This document shows, piece after piece, positions 17,682 through 27,108 of a stretch of 40,028 nt of DNA (position 1 is the stretch's first letter; each line of letters opens with the position of its first letter). The DNA is taken from positions 1 to 40,028 of the forward strand of contig PMOY01000375.1 of the NCBI GenBank assembly GCA_003165655.1, read 5' to 3'. The stretch comes from Solirubrobacterales bacterium. Lineage in GTDB: Bacteria; Actinomycetota; Thermoleophilia; Solirubrobacterales; Solirubrobacteraceae. The translations under genes and the position numbers were made by a program. The notes under the pieces are model-generated. The model did no database searches. It was not told the DNA's origin and saw only the letters and a program-made list of their open reading frames with translations.

Positions 17682-18263
17682 ATGACACCCGAGACGGCTC
17701 CCGAGACGGCACCCGAGACCACGGCACCCGAGACCACGGCAGCTCACTCGAATGAGTGCTCGGTCCTGAAGGCTTCGCGCAGCATCCGCGCTCGTAAGGG
17801 CGTTCGGGCCCCTCCCGAAAGCCTCTACGAGTTCCTCGGCACGCTCGACAACCACTGGCTGCTGACCGACCGTTTCGTCTCGCTGGTGCGCCTTCACGGG
17901 CCGGTGCAGTCGCGCACCGGCGGGGAGATCACCATTCGCGGGCCGTGGGGTCTGCGCCGCCACGCGCGCACGTGGCTCGACGCCGACGAGCACGGCTTGC
18001 GGCTCGTCGGGACGGCGGTGGTCGGACGGCGCACGGTTGCGCGCGTGACCTGGGCGCTGACGCCGATTCCCGGCGGGACCGACGTCGAGCTCACGGCCTC
18101 GGTACTTGCGGCGAGCCCGCTCGACCGTACCCTGTTGATCGTGGCGGCACCGTGGCTGCGCCGGCGATTCCTGGCGGCGATTGATCGGCTCGAGGAGCAG
18201 GCTCTGCATCCGCCTCGCCCGGCACGGTTCACCGGCACGAGCGTGCCGCCACGCGACGCCTGA
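17682..18263 (+). CDS. SRPBCC/polyketide-cyclase-like protein with PET-repeat N-terminus
   Basis: N-terminus MTPETAPETAPETTAPETTA; body SIRARKGVRAPPESLYEFLGTLDNHWLLTDRFVSLV... typical of SRPBCC proteins. Confidence 0.65.
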   Translation: MTPETAPETAPETTAPETTAAHSNECSVLKASRSIRARKGVRAPPESLYEFLGTLDNHWLLTDRFVSLVRLHGPVQSRTGGEITIRGPWGLRRHARTWLDADEHGLRLVGTAVVGRRTVARVTWALTPIPGGTDVELTASVLAASPLDRTLLIVAAPWLRRRFLAAIDRLEEQALHPPRPARFTGTSVPPRDA

Positions 18264-18274
18264 GGTGGCCGGGC

Positions 18275-21200
18275 TCAGGCGCTGCTGAAGCTGGTGAGGA
18301 ATCGGTGCTGGGCGCCGCGCCCCTGGGTGAGCTTCTTGTTGGCGATGCCGATTTCTTGGATGATGCCGTTGCGGACTTTGAGTACCCCTCGGCTGGCGAC
18401 GCCAGGGGCGATGTACCACTCGTAGCGGCCGATGTGGAAGGCCTTGCCGATCCCTAGCCGCTTGGCGACCCTCTTCAGTCGCATTCCGGGACGCGCTCTG
18501 TCGAGGGCGTAGTAGGGGTCCGAGGTCATCGCGAGCACGATCCGTCCCTTCACGCGGGTGCGCTCGCTTGCCGACAGCGTGCGGAGCAGCTTGGTCGAGG
18601 GGTAGCCGGCGTGAATGCCCCAGCCACCGAAGAGGCAGAAGTCGTCCAGGCCCTTGCTTGTCGTATATCGCTTGAGCTTCGCGCGCGCGTGCGTGCGCGT
18701 GAAACCGAGCTCGAGCGGACCGAGCGACACACCGTGCAGGCGGCCGCTGGGCTTGACGCACCTCAACGTTCCGGGTTCGGCGACGACGATCGCCGCGCTC
18801 GTCCCGGGCGTTCCGGTGCCGGCGGCGTTGGTGGCGGTGACCGTGCACGTCAGCGAACTGCCCTCGTCGGCGATCTGGACGGTATACGTAGCAGCCGAAG
18901 CGCCCCCAATCGGAAACCCGTTCCGGTTCCACTGGTAGACGAAGCCGGTCGGGCTGTTGCTCCAGGTTCCATTCGAGCAACTCAGCGTGTTCCCCGGGGT
19001 TGGCGTGCCCGTGATCACCGGCGCTCCCGTGGTCACCGGCGAGCCCGGCGGTGGCGGGGGTACGGGGACTCCGGCGCTCGTCGCCGGTCCGCCTGAGCCG
19101 GATCTGTTGGACGCGATCACGGTGCACGTCAGCGTGTGGCCTTGATCCGCGGCGCCGACCACGTAGTTCGAGTTCGTCGACCCCGGGATCGGCGACCCGT
19201 CGCGGTTCCACTGATACGTGAATTTGGTCGGCCCGTTGCTCCAGATGCCCTCTGAGCAGCTCAACGTCTGACCCACGCTCGGCGTCCCGGTGATCGTGGG
19301 CGCATCCGCGTTCGCCGGCGTCGGAAAGACGTCGAGTATCACACCGGCGGAGACGTAATCGGCGCTGTAGGCGCTCGCGCTCGGCCCCGTGAGCGTCAAC
19401 ACCCCGGTCGGCGTCGAAGTGGAACTGATGACCTTGAACGTAGCGCCCAGGGGCGGTGCGAAACCGTGGCCGTCAGTCAGGCGCAGGACGCCGCCCAGCG
19501 ACGTCGCACCGCCGACGCTCAGCTGGCTGAAGCCGCTGCCCGGCGTCGTTCCGTCGAGCACGATCGCCAGCGTCCCGCCCGCGCCCTGCGAATACTTGCC
19601 GGTCACCTTCAGCGCGCCGAGGGCGTCTCCTGGCGACACTGTGCCGGAATTGTTCGTCACCGGACCGTTGACCGTTCCTCTGCCGATGAGCGTGCCGCCG
19701 GTCAGGGTCGTCGATGAGGCGGTGACGGTGCCGTCGTCCCGCAGGGTGCCCTTGACCGTCAACGGACCGCTGAGGAGCTTGTTACCGCCGGCGACGGTCG
19801 TCGTCCCGCCTGCCAGCACGAGGCTATCGGCGCCGAACCCGCTCGTGCCGCCGCCCGGCACGACGCCGTCGGCGCTGAAGGTGGCGCCGCTCCCGCCGAT
19901 GTCCACCCCGGCGCCGAGCGCGATCGTGCTCGGCGTCGTCACGTGCGCATCTGTAGCGTCGAAGCCCGCGCCGGTGATGCTCACGGGGCCTGCGGCGGTG
20001 ATCGAGCCCCCGTCCAGGGACCCTGGACCGGATATCGAGAACGGGGTGCCGGTCTGGTCGATCGCGATCGGGCTGCTCGGGGAGACCGCGCCGCCGGTCC
20101 ACGCGAAGCCACCGAACACCGCGAGCGAACCCGGGCCATTGAGGGCGCCGGCGCCGATCGCGAGGTTGCCGATGCTTGCGCTGTCCCCGATGTCGAGTGC
20201 GCCGCCACTCACCGTCGTGTTCGTGGCGCTGTACGTGCCGCCGCCCGAGACCGCCAGTGCCCCTCCGGGCACGGCGACGCTACCGGTGGTGGAAAGCGCC
20301 CCGCCGCCCGCGACCGCCAGTGTGCCCTGGGCGACGACGACGCTGCCGGTGGAGAGTGTGCCGCCGGAGGCGATCGTGCTCGTCCCGCCGCCGCTCTTGG
20401 TGAAGGTTCCGGCGCCGGAGATGGTGCCCGAGATCGGACCGCCGCCGGCGCTCAGGTCCGAACCCGACGGTACCTTCAGCGTCGTGCCCGGGTCGGTGGT
20501 CAAGTACCCCAGGGTCAGTGTGCTACCTGCCGCAAGGCTGCTGCCCGCGCCCGCCGTCAAGTGAACGACGAACGACGGCGCCGTCACGTCGCCGCTCGTG
20601 CTCAGTCCCGCGGCGGTGACCGCCACGGAGCCACTCGTGAAACTGCCAGGCCCGACCGTGACGGTGCTCGACGTGGCCAGCGACGCACCGCCGGAGCCTT
20701 CGAAGTTCGGGTTGGTGATCGAGACCGGACTGGCGGTGGTGACCGATCCGCCGGCGAAGTCGGGAGTGGAGGCGGTTCCGTCGATCGCCAGCGCGCCGGC
20801 GTCGATCGCCATGCCCGAGCCAGGCGCACCGTTGAGCGTGGCGGGCCCGCTGCCCGACCCTCCCCAGTCGAAGCTGCCGGGGACGGTCAACGTCTGCCCG
20901 CTCGGACCGTCGAGCTCGCCGCCACCTTCCAGCGAGAGATCAGCGACGGTCGAGTCATCCGCGCCCGTGAGCGCGAGATCGCCGCCGGTGATGTCGAGAT
21001 CGCCGCCGGCCTGGATCGAATCGGCCGTGTCTCCCAGGGTGGAGACCGTTACCGTCGTCCCGGCGGGCCAGCACGCGACCTCGGTTCCGGTCGGAATCGC
21101 GTTGACCAGGGGCACGCCGTCGACTTCCCAGTTCGCGGGGTTCGACCAGTCGCCTGACGGCGAGATGAATTCGTCGAAGTTGGTGGCGGGGCAGGCGGGC

Positions 21201-21319
21201 TGTGCATCGGCGGTCGCGCTCAGCATCCCCGCGAGGACGAGCGCCGACGCCATGATCACAGCCACCAACACTGACCGCCGCCCGTGGCCGGACAGACGAT
21301 GTACGCGTGTACCCCTCAT
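18275..21319 (-). CDS. Large secreted beta-helix/Ig-like repeat protein with conserved C-terminal domain (paralog A)
   Basis: Signal peptide RRSVLVAVIMASALVLAGMLSATADAQ; G/S/T-rich autotransporter-like repeats; two Ig-like repeats (SVGQTLSCSEGIWSNGPTKFTYQWNRDGSPI...); C-terminal GTLRCVKPSGRLHGVSLGPLELGFTR...FLTSFSSA. Confidence 0.85.
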   Translation of the reverse strand: MRGTRVHRLSGHGRRSVLVAVIMASALVLAGMLSATADAQPACPATNFDEFISPSGDWSNPANWEVDGVPLVNAIPTGTEVACWPAGTTVTVSTLGDTADSIQAGGDLDITGGDLALTGADDSTVADLSLEGGGELDGPSGQTLTVPGSFDWGGSGSGPATLNGAPGSGMAIDAGALAIDGTASTPDFAGGSVTTASPVSITNPNFEGSGGASLATSSTVTVGPGSFTSGSVAVTAAGLSTSGDVTAPSFVVHLTAGAGSSLAAGSTLTLGYLTTDPGTTLKVPSGSDLSAGGGPISGTISGAGTFTKSGGGTSTIASGGTLSTGSVVVAQGTLAVAGGGALSTTGSVAVPGGALAVSGGGTYSATNTTVSGGALDIGDSASIGNLAIGAGALNGPGSLAVFGGFAWTGGAVSPSSPIAIDQTGTPFSISGPGSLDGGSITAAGPVSITGAGFDATDAHVTTPSTIALGAGVDIGGSGATFSADGVVPGGGTSGFGADSLVLAGGTTTVAGGNKLLSGPLTVKGTLRDDGTVTASSTTLTGGTLIGRGTVNGPVTNNSGTVSPGDALGALKVTGKYSQGAGGTLAIVLDGTTPGSGFSQLSVGGATSLGGVLRLTDGHGFAPPLGATFKVISSTSTPTGVLTLTGPSASAYSADYVSAGVILDVFPTPANADAPTITGTPSVGQTLSCSEGIWSNGPTKFTYQWNRDGSPIPGSTNSNYVVGAADQGHTLTCTVIASNRSGSGGPATSAGVPVPPPPPGSPVTTGAPVITGTPTPGNTLSCSNGTWSNSPTGFVYQWNRNGFPIGGASAATYTVQIADEGSSLTCTVTATNAAGTGTPGTSAAIVVAEPGTLRCVKPSGRLHGVSLGPLELGFTRTHARAKLKRYTTSKGLDDFCLFGGWGIHAGYPSTKLLRTLSASERTRVKGRIVLAMTSDPYYALDRARPGMRLKRVAKRLGIGKAFHIGRYEWYIAPGVASRGVLKVRNGIIQEIGIANKKLTQGRGAQHRFLTSFSSA

Positions 21320-21458
21320 TCGGCCCCTTCTCGCACGACAGGACGCGGTGAGTCTACGGTTCTGGAGCGCCGCATGCACCACCAGCCGTCCGCGCGCGGT
21401 CGATTCCAGCGAACCACCGGCGGCCGCGGCGGCCCGCGCGACCCGACGCGGTCAGGCC

Positions 21459-24400
21459 TCAGGCGCCGCTGAAGCTCGTGAGGAACGACTGCTGGGCGGC
21501 GCGTCCGTGGGTGAGCTGCAGGCTGGCGATCCCGATTTCTTGGATGATCCCGCCGCGAACCCTGAGCACACCCTGGCCGGCCGTGCCGGCGGCGATGTAC
21601 CAGTAGTTGCGGCCGATGTGGAAGCTCTTGCCGACCTTGAGCCTCTTTGCCACCGCGCTGAGTCGCATCCCGGGGCGTGCCCCGTTCAAGGCGTAGAAGG
21701 GGTTCGAGGTCAGCGCGAGCACGATCCGCCCCGTCACGCGTCCGCGCTCGCTCGCGGAAAGGCTGCGGAGCAGCTTGCTCGACGGGTAGCCGGCGTGGAC
21801 GCCCCAACCGCCGTACAAACAGAAGTCCTCGACGCTGCCGGCCGCTGAATAGCGGCTCAGCTTGCGGTGCGCGCGCGCGCGCGTGAACCCGAGTGCGAGC
21901 GGACCGAGGGAGCCACCGCCGAGCCGGCCGGTGGGCTTCGGGCACGAGAGCGTCCCGGGCTCGGCGACGATGATCGCGGCGCTCGTCTTCGGCCTCCCGG
22001 CGCCGGCCGCGGTCAATGCCGTCACGGTGCACGTGAGCGGACTGCCCTCTTCGGCGATCTGGACCGTGGAGGTCGCGCCCGTCGCCCCCGCGATCGGTAA
22101 CCCGTTCCGGTCCCACTGATACTTGAAGGCGGTCGGGCCGGCGGTCCAGATCCCGCGCGAGCAGCTCAGAGTGTTTCCCGGGGTCGGCGTCCCCGTGACC
22201 GTCGGCGCCACGGTGTTGGTCGGCGCGCCGGGCGCCGGCGGCGCTACCGGTGGCGGCGCAGGCGGGGCGGGCACCGACACCCCGGAGCTTGTCGCCGAGT
22301 CGCCTGAGCCCTGTTCGTTGGCCGCGGTCACGGTGCACGTGAGCGAGTCGCCCCGGTCTGCCGCCACGACCAGATACGTCTGGCCGGTGGCGCCCGAGAT
22401 TGGCGAACCGTCCCGGTTCCATTGATACGTGAACGCAGTCGGGTAAGCGCTCCATTTGCCCTCTGAGCAGCTCAACGTCTGACCCACACTCGGCGTCCCG
22501 GTAATGGCCGGTGCCACCGCGCTCCCCGGCGCCCGATTGACCTCGAGCGTGACGTCATTCGAGTCGTACACAGCGGCGTAGGAGCCTGCGCCCGACCCTG
22601 TGAGCGTGAACGCCCCTCCAAGCGATGAACTGGAACTGATGATCTCGAACGTGTCGGCCGGCGGCTCGGGTATGAAGCCGCTCCCGTCCGTGAGTGCGAG
22701 ATCACCCTTCAGCGAAGTGGTGCCGCCAACCCTGAGCTGGCTGAAGCCGCTCCCGGCTGTTGTCCCATCGAGCTCGATCGCAAGCGTCCCGCCGCTGTCC
22801 TGCTGATAGGTGCCACCGACGCTCAGCACGCCGGGAGCGCCGTCACCAGGCGAGACCGTCCCGGACGCGTTCGTCACCGCGTGGTCGACCGTCCCGGTAC
22901 CGTCGAGCGTGCCGCCCGTAAGCGTCGTCGAGGAGGGGTCGACGGTGCCGTCGTCCTGGACAGTGCCGCCCTGGACCGTCAGCGCACCGCTGGTCAGAGT
23001 ACTGCCGCTCGGCACCGTCGTCGCTCCGCCCGTCAGCACGAGGCTGTTGCCGCCGAACCCGTACGTTTGCGCTCCTGTCCCCGTTGCGTTGACACCGGCT
23101 GCCGTGAAGGTGGCCCCACCGGTCCCACCGATATCCACACCGGAGCCGAGCGTGATCGTGCTCGTCGTGGTCAGGATCGGCGCGCCCGAGGTGTCGAAGT
23201 GCGTACTGGTGATGCTCACGGGGCTCGTGGTCGTGAGCGAGCCGCCGTCCACGGACGGGGTACCGGTGCCGGAGATCGAGAACCCGGCTCCGGTCTGAGC
23301 GATCGCCAGATCGCCGCCACCGGCGTTGATCGTGCCGCCGCCGCTCCACCCGAGGAGACCCGTGACGGCCAACGTGTTGCCGTCGCTCCCGTTCAGCTCC
23401 CCACCGCCTGTGAGCGACAGATTGCCAGTCGTACCGCTGGCTCTGAGGTCCAGCGTGCCGGAGCCGATCGTGGTCTCGATCGCGGCGTCGTAGGCGGCGT
23501 CGCCGTCGACGGTGAGACCGCCCCCGCCCAGGTCGACGCCGGCGGTTGAGAGGTCGCCGCCGTTCTCGATCACGGTCGTACCGCTGCCGCCGCTCGCCGC
23601 CGTGAACGTGCCCGCGCCGGTGATCGCTCCCGAGATTGCTCCCGAGCCTGCGTTCAGCGCCACCCCGGCCGGCACCGTCAGCGTCGTGCCGGCGTCGGTG
23701 ATCAGATCCTCCACGTTCAGCGTGCCGGCAAGGCTGCTCGCGCCGGTCGTCAGGTGAAGAGCGAAGCCCAGCACCGAGCTCGTCGCGCCGGTGGTGGTGA
23801 TCGTCGGGGCGGTGATCGTCCCGGGCGAGCTGCTCGCCGCCAGGTCGGCGGTGTCGAACGTGACTCCCGCGTTCGCGTTCAACACCGGTGCGCCCGTGTC
23901 GGTGAGGTCTGAGCCGCTGATCGTGACCGGGCTGGCGGTCGAGATCGACCCGCCGCCCCACGCCGCGGCGCCCTCGATGGTCAAGCCGGCTCCGGTGGTC
24001 TGGCTGATCTTCAGCGCGTCATCCGGGCCGTCGTTCAGTCGCGTAGCGCCGCCGCTCGTCCCATCCCAGTCGAAGCCCCCGTCGACGGTCAGTCGCTGGC
24101 CTAGGCCACCCAGATTGCCGCCGTCGCTCAGCGACAGCGCATCGCCGCCCGGGGCGTTCGTCGATGTCGAGATGACCGAGTCATTCGCGGCCGTGGCCGA
24201 GTCGAGTGTCAGCTCGCCACCGTTGATGTCGAGTGCGCCCCCCTGGACCGACGCCACGGTCTCATCGCCGCTGCTCAGCGTGACCGTCGTCCCCGTGCTC
24301 CAGCACGCAATCGAGCCCGAACCGGGGACGGCGGGCAACCAGGTCCCGCCGCCGTTCCACTCGCCGCTGTTCCCGCTGGTCGGGGTGAAGACATCGCTCC

Positions 24401-25703
24401 CTGACGGGCAGTTCGCAGGCGGGACTAAAGCCGTCAAGGTGACTCCTGAGCCGCCGTAAGCGGGGAGGTAGGTGCCGGCGCTGGGCCCGCTGAGGTTGAA
24501 GGTGCCCGATGACCCGGAGCCGTAGGTGAGGATCTCGAAGGTACTGCCCGTCGCGGGTGCAGAGCCGGTGTCGGTCAACGAGAGGTCGCCGCCGAGCGTT
24601 GCCGTGCCGCTCACCGTCAGCTGGCTGAAGTCGGTGCCGGGTGTGGTGTAGCCCGTGAGCTCGATCACGAGCGTCCCGCCGCTGTCCTGCTCATAGGTGC
24701 CACCGATGCTCAGCACGCCGGGAGCGCCATCACCAGGCGACACCGTCCCGGAGGTATTCCTCACCGGCCCGTCGACCGTGCCCGTGCCGTCGAGCGTACC
24801 GCCCGTGAGCGTCATCGACGAGGGGTCGACGGTGCCGTCGTCCTGCACGGTGCCGCCCTGGACCGTCAGGGGACCGCTGGCCAGGGTGTTGCCGCCCGAC
24901 ACCGTCGTCGCCCCGCCCGTCAGCACGAGGCTGTCGCTGCCAAACCCGTAGGTGCCGGTCGTGCCGGTGCCGGCGACGACACCGGCTGCCGCGAAGGTGG
25001 CCCCACCTGTCCCACCGATGTCCACACCGGATCCGAGCGTGATCGTGCTCGTTGTGCTCAGTGTTGGCGCATTCGCGGTCTCGAAGTTCGCGTTGGTGAT
25101 CGAGACCGGGCTGCCGATGGTGATCGAGCCGCCGAGGAACTCAGGCGTGGAAGTGGTTCCGTCGACTGTCAACGAGCCGGTGGTAATCGCCAGGTTCGAG
25201 CCAGGGACGGTCGCGTTGTTGTCGAGGGCCGCGACCCCTGTGCCCGACCCTCCCCAGTCGAAGCTGCCCTCGACCGTCAACGTCGGAGCGCTCGTAACGT
25301 CTGGACCGTCAAGCTCGCCGCCACCTTCCAGCGAGAGATCACCGACGGTCGAGTCATCCGTCGATGACGTCAGCGCCAGCACGCCGCCGCTGACGACGTC
25401 GAGATCCCCATCGGCCTGGATCGAATCGACGCTTTCGCCGTCCGAGACTGTCACCGTCGTGCCGGCGTCCCAGCACGCGACCTCGGTCCCCGACGGAGGA
25501 GCAAGCAGCGACCAGTTGGTGCCCACCGACCAGTCGCCGGACGTTGCGGTGTATTGGTCGAAGTTGCCGGCGGGACACGTCGCCTGCGCACCCGCCGTCG
25601 CGCTGAGCACGCTCGCGAGGGATATCGCCGCGATACTCCCCGCCACCAGCGCCAGAACCCAACGCCTGAACCCGCACAGACGGTCTGCGCGTGCACCCCT
25701 CAT
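21459..25703 (-). CDS. Large secreted beta-helix/Ig-like repeat protein with conserved C-terminal domain (paralog B)
   Basis: Signal peptide RRWVLALVAGSIAAISLASVLSATAGAQ; two beta-helix modules in series; two Ig-like repeats; C-terminal GTLSCPKPTGRLGGGSLGPLALGFTR...FLTSFSGA aligns with paralog A throughout. Confidence 0.87.
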   Translation of the reverse strand: MRGARADRLCGFRRWVLALVAGSIAAISLASVLSATAGAQATCPAGNFDQYTATSGDWSVGTNWSLLAPPSGTEVACWDAGTTVTVSDGESVDSIQADGDLDVVSGGVLALTSSTDDSTVGDLSLEGGGELDGPDVTSAPTLTVEGSFDWGGSGTGVAALDNNATVPGSNLAITTGSLTVDGTTSTPEFLGGSITIGSPVSITNANFETANAPTLSTTSTITLGSGVDIGGTGGATFAAAGVVAGTGTTGTYGFGSDSLVLTGGATTVSGGNTLASGPLTVQGGTVQDDGTVDPSSMTLTGGTLDGTGTVDGPVRNTSGTVSPGDGAPGVLSIGGTYEQDSGGTLVIELTGYTTPGTDFSQLTVSGTATLGGDLSLTDTGSAPATGSTFEILTYGSGSSGTFNLSGPSAGTYLPAYGGSGVTLTALVPPANCPSGSDVFTPTSGNSGEWNGGGTWLPAVPGSGSIACWSTGTTVTLSSGDETVASVQGGALDINGGELTLDSATAANDSVISTSTNAPGGDALSLSDGGNLGGLGQRLTVDGGFDWDGTSGGATRLNDGPDDALKISQTTGAGLTIEGAAAWGGGSISTASPVTISGSDLTDTGAPVLNANAGVTFDTADLAASSSPGTITAPTITTTGATSSVLGFALHLTTGASSLAGTLNVEDLITDAGTTLTVPAGVALNAGSGAISGAITGAGTFTAASGGSGTTVIENGGDLSTAGVDLGGGGLTVDGDAAYDAAIETTIGSGTLDLRASGTTGNLSLTGGGELNGSDGNTLAVTGLLGWSGGGTINAGGGDLAIAQTGAGFSISGTGTPSVDGGSLTTTSPVSITSTHFDTSGAPILTTTSTITLGSGVDIGGTGGATFTAAGVNATGTGAQTYGFGGNSLVLTGGATTVPSGSTLTSGALTVQGGTVQDDGTVDPSSTTLTGGTLDGTGTVDHAVTNASGTVSPGDGAPGVLSVGGTYQQDSGGTLAIELDGTTAGSGFSQLRVGGTTSLKGDLALTDGSGFIPEPPADTFEIISSSSSLGGAFTLTGSGAGSYAAVYDSNDVTLEVNRAPGSAVAPAITGTPSVGQTLSCSEGKWSAYPTAFTYQWNRDGSPISGATGQTYLVVAADRGDSLTCTVTAANEQGSGDSATSSGVSVPAPPAPPPVAPPAPGAPTNTVAPTVTGTPTPGNTLSCSRGIWTAGPTAFKYQWDRNGLPIAGATGATSTVQIAEEGSPLTCTVTALTAAGAGRPKTSAAIIVAEPGTLSCPKPTGRLGGGSLGPLALGFTRARAHRKLSRYSAAGSVEDFCLYGGWGVHAGYPSSKLLRSLSASERGRVTGRIVLALTSNPFYALNGARPGMRLSAVAKRLKVGKSFHIGRNYWYIAAGTAGQGVLRVRGGIIQEIGIASLQLTHGRAAQQSFLTSFSGA
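22793..23050 (-). repeat. Internal direct repeat of paralog B, copy 1
   Basis: ccgctgtcctgctgataggtgccaccgacgctcagcacgccgggagcgcc... closely matches 24680-24945. Confidence 0.7.
24680..24945 (-). repeat. Internal direct repeat of paralog B, copy 2
   Basis: ccgctgtcctgctcataggtgccaccgatgctcagcacgccgggagcgcc... about 1.9 kb from copy 1. Confidence 0.7.
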
Positions 25704-25899
25704 ATCGCCCCCTGTCTCAAGGCGACCTCTCGTCGCCCGGTCACGCTGATTCTACGCCCTCGAGCGCCAGATGCCACCATCAGCCGATACAGGCTCGTCC
25801 ACCCTGGCGCGTCGAGCCTCGTGCATTCGTCGGCGGCGGTCGCTGACCACGCGCCCCTAGACCCTTTCGCTGCAAAGCCGAAGGTTCTACCCTCTAACC

Positions 25900-27108
25900 A
25901 TGGCTGACCGGCTCGTGTACGTCTCACGTCTCGTACGACGACCACTCGTCGGGGCGGACGGCGCCGAGGTTGGGCGCGTTGTCGACGTCGTGCTGGGCTC
26001 CGGTGGGCGACCGCCTCGAGTCAACGGCTTCGTCGTCGCCAACCAGCGCCGGCACGTCTTCGTCGGCGCGGGCCGCGTGGGAGAGATCGACTCCGACGGC
26101 ATCCGGCTGCGGCGCGGGTCGATCAACCTACGCCAGTTCGAGCTCCGAGCAGGCGAGCGTCTGGTTGCCGGGGAGCTGATCGGAACCCGGATCGGAGAGG
26201 GTCGCGTGGTCGATATCGGACTCACTCCGGCACCGGAGCCGTTCGCGTGGGAGGTGGCGACCGTCGCGCTGGGTCACCGTGGACTGCCGGGGCGGCGAAG
26301 GGCACCGACGGTGATCGATTGGAGCGAGGCGGGCGAGTTGTTCGCCGACGATCGCCCGATCGATCGCCAGGCGGCGGCGCTCGGCGGGCTCCACCCGGCC
26401 GAGATGGCGGCGGCGATCCGGAGCCTGCCCCTGAGCCGTCGTCGCGTACTCGCGTCGGCGCTGGAGGACGAGCGGCTGGCCGACCTGCTCGAGGAGCTCT
26501 CCGAGGATGAGCAGGTCCGCCTCATCGAGGGCCTCGATCACGCTCGTCTGGGGCGGGTGCTCGACGAGATGGAGGCCGATGACGCAGCCGACCTCTTGGC
26601 GGAGTTCTCGGCCACTCGCCAGGCCGAGCTGTTGGGCGCGATGGACCCCGAGGAGGCCGAGCCGGTTCGCAGGCTGCTCAACTATGCACCGGACACCGCG
26701 GGCGGGCTGATGACGCCCGAGCCGATCATTCTCGGTCCGCAGGCCACGGTGTCTGAGGCGCTTGCGCGGATTCGCGACCCCGACCTGCCGGTCCCCCTGG
26801 CATCCCAGGTGTTCGTGTGCCAGCCACCGTTGGAGACGCCGACCGGTCGCTACCTGGGAGTGGTCGGGGTGCAGCGGCTGCTGCGCGAGGCGCCTTCCAA
26901 ACCCGTCGGGCGCTGTCTCGACGAGGACTGGGAGCCGATCGAGGCGGAGGCGAGTGACCGTGAGGTCGCCGCGCGCCTGGCGGCCTACGACGTCGTTGCG
27001 CTGCCGGTCACCGACGGCGCGAAGCGGTTGGTCGGCGCGGTGACCATCGACGACGTCCTCGACCGCTTGCTGCCCTCGGACTGGCGCCTCGCGCGCTCGG
27101 CTCGCTGA
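25900..27108 (+). CDS. PRC-barrel + MgtE N-terminal + CBS-pair protein without transporter domain
   Basis: MADRLVYVSRLVRRPLVGADGAEVGRVVDVV (PRC), LHPAEMAAAIRSLPLSRRRVLASALEDERLADLLEELSEDEQ (MgtE_N), DTAGGLMTPEPIILGPQATVSEAL...VVALPVTDGAKRLVGAVTIDDVLDRLLPSDW (CBS). No TM helices after CBS. Confidence 0.88.
   Translation: MADRLVYVSRLVRRPLVGADGAEVGRVVDVVLGSGGRPPRVNGFVVANQRRHVFVGAGRVGEIDSDGIRLRRGSINLRQFELRAGERLVAGELIGTRIGEGRVVDIGLTPAPEPFAWEVATVALGHRGLPGRRRAPTVIDWSEAGELFADDRPIDRQAAALGGLHPAEMAAAIRSLPLSRRRVLASALEDERLADLLEELSEDEQVRLIEGLDHARLGRVLDEMEADDAADLLAEFSATRQAELLGAMDPEEAEPVRRLLNYAPDTAGGLMTPEPIILGPQATVSEALARIRDPDLPVPLASQVFVCQPPLETPTGRYLGVVGVQRLLREAPSKPVGRCLDEDWEPIEAEASDREVAARLAAYDVVALPVTDGAKRLVGAVTIDDVLDRLLPSDWRLARSAR

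Noticed and set aside
19389-21848. Long plus-strand ORFs (391, 404 and 416 aa) rich in P/A/V/S opposite the secreted repeat proteins
   Set aside because: Low-complexity mirror translations of G/S/T-rich repeats; the minus strand has signal peptides and Ig-like domains.
21868-21892. Alternating GC tract (gcgcgcgcgcgcg) as a Z-DNA regulatory element
   Set aside because: Lies within the coding sequence for Arg/Ala-rich residues (TRARAHRK) that are shared with paralog A; GC content explains it.
18275-25703. CRISPR-like repetitiveness
   Set aside because: Repeats are degenerate, in-frame and protein-coding, without constant repeat/spacer lengths; no cas genes in the window.
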